Shown here one piece after another: positions 37,801 through 49,529 of a DNA stretch of 64,000 nucleotides. The stretch comes from Lingula anatina (lineage: Eukaryota; Brachiopoda; Lingulata; Lingulida; Lingulidae), in assembly GCF_001039355.2 (NCBI RefSeq), contig NW_019775710.1:37177-101176 (forward strand), written 5' to 3'. A program made the translations under genes and the position numbers. The notes beneath the pieces are model-generated. The model was given only the letters and a program-made list of their open reading frames with translations, did no database searches and was not told the origin of the DNA. Within the stretch, counting starts at the first letter, position 1. Every line of letters begins with the position of its first letter.

Positions 37801-40800
37801 TGGGCAGTCTCTTGAGGATACAGGGCTGCTCTTTCCCAGATGGACTAATAATATTGGCTGTGAGAGTGGAGATGTCCACGTCCTTGATGTCCAGGGAGAT
37901 GTCACTGCTGGTACCTACGGACACCTGCGACTTCTTCTTGCCCTCTCCTAGAACATACAATACGGTGGGTTGAAATGTGAATTCCATTTGGTGGCAAAAG
38001 TGGTATAAAAACAAGGTTATAAGAAATACAGGGCAAGTAGTGCAACTCAGACCGATAGGACTTTCATAGTGTTCTTTTTCCTTTAATTGAAAACCTTTAT
38101 TATTATACCAGTATGATAAAAATCCAATTCTGTTCGCTACCTTGAGCACAAAATATGACTTAATACTGAAAATTAAACATCTGATATGTTTCAACAATAC
38201 TATTTCTACTTCATGGATGGAAAAAAATTACATACTGCAATAACGAGGGGGGAATAAGAAAAATTAACACTAATGACAACAATATAAGACTGACCACAAG
38301 TAGCCACGATCAACAGACAAATTCTGACAAAGACACACAGAATTAATAACAGCATTCAGGTTTAAACATACAATAATATCCAACAACATTACAAACACCT
38401 GAACCCAACAATCTCAACATACAAACATACAAACAAACAAACATCCATCCATATAAACATACAAACATCCATCTTTCCACCTCACAAATGATAATGCAAC
38501 ACATCACTGAATCACTGTTGAAACATACAAAGAATAAATACTTACATATTTGTGTGTCCATCTACCAAAGCATTGATAAAAAATACAATAGTATGTAATA
38601 CAGCAGAGAAAGAGAAGATTTATTCAGAAGAATTGAGTTAAAATACAAGAAGAAATATTTATTCAGGAGAAACAATGCAATGGAAGAGAAGGAAGCCCTC
38701 TGATATAGCATTCATAACTATTCAGATTTGAAAGTAACACATCTAATTATCAGTGAGTTTCTGAAGCTTTTGCTTGAACTATTCAAGTAGAGAAAGAGAG
38801 AGAAGCCTATTATAAAGTTCTTAACAATGGCTACTATTAATCACAAATGGCCCATAAGAGCATTCATACAAAAGCCAAAAATTTTGCATACTAAGCATTA
38901 ACATGCTCTTTAAAACTTCTGCAGTTAAATAACAATACATTATTTACAAGGAGCACAACTTCAACTCCTGTATCTTTTGATATGGAATGAAAGAGAAAGT
39001 AGAAAGATAAAAGATCTAAAATTTAAAAAATCACGTTCAAATACACCTACGGAAAAAAGCAGTTTTCAGTGAGAAAAAAAAAGCCGGAAAATGCACGAGT
39101 CTGTTTCAGATACAGGTTACCTGCAGGAGCCCCCTGGGTGGGTCTTGTTCGTCTACGTCTTGGCTCTCTTTTTCGAGCCTCACCCACTGGCACCATCTTC
39201 TCCCCTTCTGGGCCTCTCTGTGGCCCTGCTTCATCTCCCAGGTAATACCCATCAGGAGATTCAGGGGGAAACTTCCCCCCATCTTTATATTGAGCCGCAA
39301 CTGGCACCCTCTCCCCTTCAGTGCCTCTCTGTGGTTCCACATTATCCCCAGGGTAATATCTATACACAAAAGGGGTATCTTGGGGTAACCTAACCCCACT
39401 CCCATGAGGAGGTTGTTCACTTTCCCCCTCCTGGCCATCTCCAGGCACTGACCCTACTGGACGGTCATATAGGTAGGTGGACACTGGCTGGCCACTGGGT
39501 ATGGGTGATGGAGACCGGTCACGTGCTGATGGCATGACAATGAACTTGACTGGGTCTCTCTGCTCCCATTTACCCTCTTTGGGTTCAGCTGGAGATGGAG
39601 TAGTATCAGACACAGGGACTGTATATCTCACTGGGATGCTATTGTCCCCCTGAGGGCCTGAATCTGGCTTTTCAACCCTGGGGGTCCCATGTCTGCTTCT
39701 TGGTTTAGCAGACTCTGGGGCACTCTTTCCTGGTTTATCTTGCTCCGGAGTGATATCTTGGTAAATGACATTAGGTTTCTGTGGAGTTGGAAATTTATCA
39801 TCTTTATCTGGTTTGTCACCCTGTTTTCTGTCTTGTCTAGTTCTTGGCTCTTTGGACTCAGGAGTGACATCTTGGTATGTGATGATGGCTCTCTGTGGGG
39901 TTGGAAATTCATCTCTGCCTGCTGCTTTATCTTCACCTGGTCTGTGTTGCCTTCCTTCTCTATCGCCCTCTGGTGTTCTGTCTTCACCTGGCCTACGACG
40001 CCTTCTCTCTCTGTCACCCTCTGGTGTTCTGTCATCTTCGGGTCTATCAAGCCTTCCCTCTCTGTCGCCTTCTGGTGTTCTATCTTCTGGCCTACGACGC
40101 CTTCCCTCTCTGTCACCCTCTGGTGTTCTGTCATCTTCCAGTCTGTGATGCCTTCCCTCTCTGTCGCCTTCTGGTGTTCTATCTTCTGGTCTACGACGCC
40201 TTCCCTTTCTGTCAACCTCTTGTGCTTTATCTTCAGGTCTATGCAGCCTTCCCTCTCTGTTGTCCTCTAGTGTTCTGTCCTCTCCTGGTCTGTGACGCCT
40301 TCCCTCTTTGGCATCTGAAGGTTGTGCAGAAGGTTGTGGCTGTTTTCTTGCTGAAGGTAATTCATATGCTGTCATAGCCCTCTGTGGGACTGGAAATTCC
40401 TCTTCAAATCCCTTTTTAGTAGGACTAGAGTCAGGCACCTTATCTGGCCTTCCCTCATAACTCTGCTTTGCTCGCTGAGGCCTTGGGAAGCTCTGTTCAC
40501 AAATATAGGGGGCGACACTGTAGCCAACAGGTTCAGATTCTGCACTGCCTGGAAATGATGTGCTTTGTGGATTTTTATGTAGATACTTGTCTTCATTCAC
40601 TGGGATTTTCTTATCCATTTGGATGTTTCCCTCCCTTGGTCTTTTAGGTTCTGGGCTGACACCTTGGTACAAAACAGTTACTTTCTGAGGAGTTGGAAAT
40701 TCATCATCTCTGTTGTCTGGCCCTTGTCGATCATCCTGGGGCCTTCCTTGTTGGTCTCTAGGCCTTCTAGGTTCTGGGGTTACATCTTGGTACAAAACAG

Positions 40801-43800
40801 TTACATTTTGAGGAGTTGGATATTCGTCATCTCTGTTGTCTGGCCCTTGTCGATCATCCTGGGGCCTTCCTTGTTGGTCTCTAGGCCTTCTAGGTTCTGG
40901 GGTTACATCTTGGTACAAAACAGTTACTTTTTGAGGAGTTGGAAATTCATCATCTCTTTTGTCTGGCCTTTGTCTATCAGCCTGGGGCCTTCCTTGTTGG
41001 TCTCTAGGCCTTCTAGGTTCTGGGGTTACATCTTGGTACACCACAGTAATTTCCTCGGGTTTTGGAAATTCACCTCCTCGTCCAGGTCTGTCATTCTGGG
41101 GCCTTCCATGTTGATCTCTTGGTTTTCTAGGTTCTGGAGATACATCTTGGTACAACACAGAGACATTATCGGAAGTTGGAAAGTCATCATCTGGTCTAGG
41201 TCTGTCACCATGAGATGGTTTTTGCCTTTCATCCTGGGGTCTCCTTTGCTGGTCTCTTTGCCTTCTAGGTTCCGAGGTTACATCTTGGTACAGGACAGTA
41301 ACTTTCTGAGGAGTTGGAAACATATCATTGTCTGTGCCTGGTCTTTTTGCTGGGTAACTGTTTCCCTTGCCATATTGTTTGTCACCTGGTATACCTGCTT
41401 CAGGGGTCATGTCTTGATATGAAACGGTAGCTTTCTGAGGGGTTGGAAACTCGTTTTCCCCACCAGTTGGTGGCCTGAAACCACGTGATTCACCTTTCCT
41501 GTCTCTGGGTTTCCTGGGCTCTGGAGTCACATCTTGATATAGGACACTAGCTTTCTGAGGGATTGGAAAAGCATCATCCCCAAAGCCTGGGCTGTCTGTG
41601 TAGGGACTTTCTGGCCTTTTTCTTCGGAAGTTCAGGAGTCACATCTTGGTAAAAAATAGCTGCTTTCTGTGGCATTGGAAATTCATCATCATTCTCTGGA
41701 CTTCTTTTACCCTTACTAGGACGTCCTTGAGGTCTACTACGTTTGCCATCCTGTCTATGTTGTGGTAAATATTCCTCCCCTGGGCCTAGTCTATCAGCAG
41801 GAAATCTTTCTGGCCCTCTGCCAGGTGGTTCAGAGATGAAAATTTGGTTTGTGACAGTAGCTACCTGTGGTGTTGAAAAATCATCATCCTTTTCTGGCTT
41901 TCCCTTCCCATAAGCTCTGTCATCTTGTGGTCTTACCTGTCCAACATCTCGTCTGTCCCTCTGGGTGCTCGATTCTGGGGTAATATCCTGATACAGTACA
42001 GCAGCTTCTCGAGGAATAGGAAACTCATCATCTTCTTCACTACCTGGGGTATATTTATGAGGTCTCTTCACCTGGTGTCTGCCTTGTTCATCAACATTTG
42101 GAGTAGTATATTGATATGTGACAAATGGTTTTTGTGACGTAGGATATTCCTCATTGCCAGCATCTGGCTTTCGACCCTGGGGTCTGCTTTCTTTTCCCAT
42201 TGGTTTACCAGACTCTGGGGTGAAATCCCGATATGCGATAGTAGCTTTTTGTGGGGTTGGAAACCTATCATCATCAGAGCCAACTCCTTTATCCACAGGT
42301 ATGCGTTGTTTCACTCTGGTATTTTGAGGCTCTGGAGTAACAACTTGATATATTATATTTGCTCTCTGTGGTGTAGGAAACTCATTTTCACCATCCCCTG
42401 GTCTTTTGTCCTGGGGTTTATACTGTCTGTCCCCTAGTCTTTTTCTCTCTGGGGTAATATCTTGATACATGACATTTGCTCTCTGTGGCATTGGGAACTC
42501 ATCATCATCTTTTACTCTTCTGTCTACTACAGGGATGTCACTTTGAGGGCCCTGTGGTGTGCCCTTCTCTTTGTCTAATGTTCTAGGCTCTGGGACCATA
42601 TCTATATATGAAACCATGTGTTTCTGTGGTACTGGGGACTCAACATACTCATTCAGTTCAGGCTTTTTCTGATAACCAGGTTCTCTATCCCCTGGGATAT
42701 ATTTTCGATCCCTTGGGATTCCACTCTCAGGGGTGACAACTTCATTCTTCACATTAGCCTTCTGTGGTGCTGGTGACTCATCATCACCATCAGTGCCAGG
42801 ACGTGGCCTGTCACCCTGTGGTTTCCTAGGTGTGTCCTGTGGTTTTAATGGTAAAGCTGAAGCCACCACAATCACCTGCTGAGGTTCTAACACCTCACCC
42901 CCTGGTGGGATGTAACTCTGTTCTTTTCTATCTCTAGGTGTAGGCATTCCCTTACCTTTCTGGCCAGGAACCTGTCCAATACCTTCATATACTCTAGGCT
43001 GCCTGACAAGCTTTGGTACTGCTTTTTCTGGGCCTCTGGGTTTTGCCTTCATATCTGGGCCACTGATGTTCCCAGGCTGGGGCCCAGGTTTTCTATCAAC
43101 AGGCCCAGAATATGGATGTCCATCAGGATAATCCTCTTGGTGAATTATATGTACAGGCTGAGATTCAGGTTTTCTATCAGTAGGACCAGAATAAGGATGA
43201 CCAGCAGGACTCATATCTTGATAAACGATGTTCACTGCCTGAGGCCCAGGTCTTTTATCAGTAGGGCCAAAATGTGGATATCTATCTGGGCTCATATCTT
43301 GGTGAATGATATTGACCACTTGGGGTTCAATTTTTCTATCATAAGGAGAAGCACTAGGTATGTCACGTTTTCTACTTTTCTGTGTGATTCCTTGGGGTCT
43401 GTTTCTCTCAGTTATATCAGGAACTCCAACCACCTGTTCCCCAGGGTGTGACCTATCCCTAGGGGTGGGGTGGCCAGGTCTGCCATCTTGGTGAATGATC
43501 CGAATTTCCTGTGGCACTGACTGGGGTGCTTCTTCTGAGGAAATGGGTTCACCTGGAAAGGTCGCCAGCGAAATAACTTGTGGCACCTGTCCCTCCAATT
43601 TTGGGGATGGGCGCTGATAATCATGGTCTTCTTTTGGCCTACCAGTACCTTTAACTGGCTCATCTGGTTCAAAGGAAGCAATTAACCTTTGTGGAGTGGG
43701 AAATTCATCATCAAAGGGTGGCACAGGCTGACCTGCCCTTTGGTCTGGTTTTTGTCTTCCCTTCTCTGGCTGGGGAGGTTTCACTTCACTTTTAAATGAC

Positions 43801-46800
43801 TGTGCAGGAATCTCCATTGACTTAGTGCTAATTGGAACATCTGGGTGGCCAGAGTATGGTATCCAGTCATAGTCTGGGGCACCTGATCCTGGAGAAACAG
43901 TACTGGGGCTTTTGGTATCTGGTTTTCTTGATGCTGGAGATTCTAAACCACTTTTTGGTTTCTTCAACGGTTGCTGTGCTTTTTTAGGGATGTCACAATG
44001 ACGAGTTAAGGAAGCCTGTTGGGGTTCTGGAAAATCACTCTCAAACCCTGGTTTATCAGAACCCAATTGGATTTTCTGTGGGACGGGTAAACTCTCTTCA
44101 TGCACAAAAGGTTCCACACAAAATCTCATTGGTTCTGATTCTTTAAGCATTTCAGGTTTACCTTTCAAATCCTTTTCTATGACATTTGGAGGCTGCTTGG
44201 TCTCTTGTTGTTTGTCAGGAGGTTGCTGGCCAGACTTACTGGCATCAGGTTTCTTTTTACCAGGTTCAGCAGGGACCCATTGGGCTTTTTGTGGGGAAGG
44301 AAATATTTCATCCTCAGCAATGGGCTTCATGTTAATCAGCAGGGGCTCTTGTACTTTAACACCATCAACACCTTTGGTATCTGTTTTTGGGGGTACCTCA
44401 GTGCCTGCAGGGGTTGGACCCGGAGACTTAGAGAATACAGGTATCAAGTTTGGCTGATCTGGTTTACCAGGAGGGGTCGGATACAAACCAGGCCCATCTT
44501 CAAAATCAATTGGCACAATTTGAAATTTGAGTGTTTCTGGTGGACGTTTTGGGAAACTGGAGAGTGAATCAGAAATGTTAGTTGTATATGTCTTCCGCGT
44601 CTCGGTGATTTTTTGTATGATCTGTGAGGACGGCAATGACATACGCCTCTCTACTAGTCTGACTGGGATATTCACATCAAATATATCCTGGCCTTGACTA
44701 TAGGGGGCAGCAGTAGTACTATCACGCTGTAAAGGAAGAGTGTAGTACCTCTCTTGAACATTTTCTGAAAGTGATGTTTGCAAATTTGAAGTTAGACCAG
44801 TTTTAAATACCCCTGGTGAAGTAGACTGCCCAATGGGTAAAACATAGAAACTTCTCCCTAAATTTTGAACTTGGGGTGGACTTGTGCCCTGTGTCACAGT
44901 TCTGCGTACCCTGCGAGTCGTGGTTTTAGTCCTTTTGGTCTGAGTTCCAGTATCGGGATTGTACTCTATGGAGCAAGTTTGGGTTTCCTCCACAGGGTGA
45001 CTATTTCCATCAGCCAGGTGCTCCGTATGAAAGCGCTGAATTTCTGAAGACGGGAGAGAGTATCTCCGCAGAAAATGCCTCTGTGTTCTGTTCTCTGTGA
45101 CATATCTTCTTGTGGTCGTAGAAGACTCTCTGACTGTAGTTGTTGTGGTTTTCACAGATGCCATGATGTGAACTGTTTCCTATAAAAGCTGTCTGATGTT
45201 TCTCTTTTCTATATTATTAAGAAGTGTTGCAAAAAAGTCAAAAAAATTACCACAAGTACAAATTGTACATTGCCTGTCTGCCCAGTCTGTTATGCTGATA
45301 GAGTCTAACTCTCATAAGGTTACCAATGCTGAGCATGAAAAGCCTCCTCTTTAACACGAATAAGTACAAGTAAACATTGTAGCTGTATAGAGCAGGGTTA
45401 TCTCCAGCAAAAACCCCAGCATTCCTGTCTGTATAACTGAGAGATACTGTTGCCAGTGCGGCTCAAAGAAAGTTCTACTTCATCGTCTTCCTCTCACACA
45501 AGACTAAATCACCTTGTATTTATGTGGGCTGAGGGAGTCACTCTCTGTTTAAGCCTGAGCCAGAAATACATACTTCAACAAGCTCCAGGAATTCAAAGGT
45601 TAAACTAAAAAACGGCTCAAAACACCATCTCCAAGTTTAGGCAAAATTACACTTCAATGATGACTCAAGCTAACATTCCCTGGAGAAACTGCGAAGATTT
45701 AAGTCNAGCAATTAACCTTTGTGGAGTGGGAAATTCATCATCAAAGGGTGGCACAGGCTGACCTGCCCTTTGGTCTGGTTTTTGTCTTCCCTTCTCTGGC
45801 TGGGGAGGTTTCACTTCACTTTTAAATGACTGTGCAGGAATCTCCATTGACTTAGTGCTAATTGGAACATCTGGGTGGCCAGAGTATGGTATCCAGTCAT
45901 AGTCTGGGGCACCTGATCCTGGAGAAACAGTACTGGGGCTTTTGGTATCTGGTTTTCTTGATGCTGGAGATTCTAAACCACTTTTTGGTTTCTTCAACGG
46001 TTGCTGTGCTTTTTTAGGGATGTCACAATGACGAGTTAAGGAAGCCTGTTGGGGTTCTGGAAAATCACTCTCAAACCCTGGTTTATCAGAACCCAATTGG
46101 ATTTTCTGTGGGACGGGTAAACTCTCTTCATGCACAAAAGGTTCCACACAAAATCTCATTGGTTCTGATTCTTTAAGCATTTCAGGTTTACCTTTCAAAT
46201 CCTTTTCTATGACATTTGGAGGCTGCTTGGTCTCTTGTTGTTTGTCAGGAGGTTGCTGGCCAGACTTACTGGCATCAGGTTTCTTTTTACCAGGTTCAGC
46301 AGGGACCCATTGGGCTTTTTGTGGGGAAGGAAATATTTCATCCTCAGCAATGGGCTTCATGTTAATCAGCAGGGGCTCTTGTACTTTAACACCATCAACA
46401 CCTTTGGTATCTGTTTTTGGGGGTACCTCAGTGCCTGCAGGGGTTGGACCCGGAGACTTAGAGAATACAGGTATCAAGTTTGGCTGATCTGGTTTACCAG
46501 GAGGGGTCGGATACAAACCAGGCCCATCTTCAAAATCAATTGGCACAATTTGAAATTTGAGTGTTTCTGGTGGACGTTTTGGGAAACTGGAGAGTGAATC
46601 AGAAATGTTAGTTGTATATGTCTTCCGCGTCTCGGTGATTTTTTGTATGATCTGTGAGGACGGCAATGACATACGCCTCTCTACTAGTCTGACTGGGATA
46701 TTCACATCAAATATATCCTGGCCTTGACTATAGGGGGCAGCAGTAGTACTATCACGCTGTAAAGGAAGAGTGTAGTACCTCTCTTGAACATTTTCTGAAA

Positions 46801-49497
46801 GTGATGTTTGCAAATTTGAAGTTAGACCAGTTTTAAATACCCCTGGTGAAGTAGACTGCCCAATGGGTAAAACATAGAAACTTCTCCCTAAATTTTGAAC
46901 TTGGGGTGGACTTGTGCCCTGTGTCACAGTTCTGCGTACCCTGCGAGTCGTGGTTTTAGTCCTTTTGGTCTGAGTTCCAGTATCGGGATTGTACTCTATG
47001 GAGCAAGTTTGGGTTTCCTCCACAGGGTGACTATTTCCATCAGCCAGGTGCTCCGTATGAAAGCGCTGAATTTCTGAAGACGGGAGAGAGTATCTCCGCA
47101 GAAAATGCCTCTGTGTTCTGTTCTCTGTGACATATCTTCTTGTGGTCTTGGAAGACTCTCTGACTGTAGTTGTTGTGGTTTTCACAGATGCCATGATGTG
47201 AACTGTTTCCTATAAAAGCTGTCTGATGTTTCTCTTTTCTATATTATTAAGAAATGTTGCAAAAAAGTCAAAAAAATTACCACAAGTACAAATTGTACAT
47301 TGCCTGTCTGCCCAGTCTGTTATGCTGATAGAGTCTAACTCTCATAAGGTTACCAATGCTGAGCATGAAAAGCCTCCTCTTTAACACGAATAAGTACAAG
47401 TAAACATTGTAGCTGTATAGAGCAGGGTTATCTCCAGCAAAAACCCCAGCATTCCTGTCTGTATAACTGAGAGATACTGTTGCCAGTGCGGCTCAAAGAA
47501 AGTTCTACTTCATCCTCTTCCTCTCACACAAGACTAAATCACCTTGTATTTATGTGGGCTGAGGGAGTCACTCTCTGTTTAAGCCTGAGCCAGAAATACA
47601 TACTTCAACAAGCTCCAGGAATTCAAAGGTTAAACTAAAAAACGGCTCAAAACACCATCTCCAAGTTTAGGCAAAATTACACTTCAATGATGACTCAAGC
47701 TAACATTCCCTGGAGAAACTGCGAAGATTTAAGTCATTAGATGGTAGAACTGACAAGATATTCTCAAGTCTCGGGTTTTTTCGTGATGCAATTTATAGAT
47801 CACTGTAATTAACCGTGCCATGGATTTCCCTTGATTACATGTTCAGATGCTGCGTATTTTTAGAGAGTGAGCCGAGAATCCTGCGGTGAACTGGCTAGGA
47901 GTATCTTCACCTGGAAATGTCATGGCTTGTTTAACAGAAGGTGGGGGGAAGTTAAGGGGAGAATTGCCTCCCCAGACCTTTTCTATCTCAGCAAGAACAT
48001 CCCCTTCCCCGCCGGATCCACTTTGTTTGAGCACTTAGTAAAATGACAGCTACGCTTATAATGTAGTACATTATGACGTTAAATATAAGATGAATCAAAT
48101 AAAAGGGAGACAACTTCTAGAATCTACCTGGCAGTTCCAGCAAAGAATCAATCAGTACCTGTAGGACTTGAGCCAAAGCTGTAGCATTCTTGGAATTCCT
48201 ACCAGGTAAGTCTGTGGGATGAGTTTAAGCACATAATTCAAAATAATATCATTCCCAAGTAGGTGGTTAATGTATCTGTGGGGTACAAAATAACACCTCT
48301 TGAGACATTCACCAACACCTACTAACATAAGTTTTACAGTAAATTATCATTCTAAGTGTTTAATAGCTTTACAAACACCCAGTTGGAAATGCTAGGCAAG
48401 GTACATTTGTTTTCATTATACTGTAATATTACTCTTATGTATCAGCAGCATACTTTTCAAAAATGAACCTAGGGTCAACTGCTGTTTATCATTACACTTA
48501 TTTTTCTAGTGGGTGAATTCTTGCAAATGACGATTCCTCTAAGAGCAATTATGATATTTCTATACAAAATATGCTTTTAAAAAACCTGTCACGCTAAGTG
48601 TTTTTTCGCTGATCACAACCTCAATGCTTTAGCAATTTAAAAACACAACACTGGGTTTCAAATAACTTTATTTTCAATTAAAAACCTGACACAAGTTACA
48701 AAAACATAGAGGTGGAGAAACTTAAAATCACCTTTAAGCACTGATGCAAAGACGAACAGAAGAGGCTACATCTGGATACTGAAAGACTTGTACAGGAAAA
48801 GAGCTACAAGAAAAAACGCTGTTGGTTTTGAATGCTCCACCCATGGTCTGAAGGCAGATGATGATTTATAGAGAGCACCGTATAACCCATCACTCCATGC
48901 TGGTATCTGTAGCTAATAGGTTTATTCATTCATATAGCATTACTCAATGCTTCAGCATGAATGATAAACTACAGTGCCTTCAAAAAGGATGTATAATTTT
49001 GTCATCTTTTTTATTCTTTTTTCATGTCCTTTTGCTGTTAGAAAAATATGGCATGTAATAAATAATTTGTTAAATTTTATCTTATAAACCAAAGGTATTT
49101 GAGGCCTGTATGTTATAAAACATAAATACAGTTCATTATAAAAACAAAAACAAAGCAATATTGATTCTAATAAATAATAAATTCTGTATGTGCTGCTTAT
49201 TTAGCAGTCAGAGTTTTCCTTATTTTCTTTTTCTAAGTTCTGATGGATACCAAGTATTTCCCTTTCCGTTTCATTACAACAAAATGGGTGCTAATGAATA
49301 AATAAACCAACAAATACTGTATGTGCTATTTATTCAATTATAGATTATTTTCCTACTTGCAGGTAAGATTGGATGTACTTGGATATCAAGCACAAATGGC
49401 TTGAAAATACATCTGCATGTCTATCAAAGGTTAGGCATCAATTTCTAACTTCAATTTATATAGTTTCTTCCATGTACTGATCCTATTGAGATATTTA

Positions 49498-49529
<32 letters not shown>

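Larger units (their letters stand above)
39775..44316 (-). repeat. FLN: Coding repeat array, about 25 [19 protein letters not shown] motifs
   Basis: The motif core is acidic-E-F-P-x-P-Q-(K/R)-A-x-V-x-Y-Q-D-(V/I)-T-P-E, spaced by 30-60 disordered residues. I count 13 in the upstream frame and 12 after the frameshift. Early copies are diverged ([22 protein letters not shown]). Central copies are the most regular. Confidence 0.9.

Noticed and set aside
39689-41422. Long plus-strand ORFs (up to 267 codons) opposite the giant exon
   Set aside because: They mirror the period of the minus-strand repeats, consist of repetitive Leu/Ser/Pro-rich sequence, and have no splice or start context of their own. 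They are antisense shadows.
43677-47194. Two tandem genes with the same giant N-terminus
   Set aside because: The second copy is cut at a single N, carries identical flanking non-coding DNA and differs as an allele would. An unmerged haplotype explains it better.
47843-48034. Minus-strand open frame ending at a CAG|GTGAAG donor, possible extra 5' exon
   Set aside because: The matching haplotype copy (about 54650-54840) has TGA in place of TGG in the same frame, and no good acceptor precedes it. Not a conserved coding exon.
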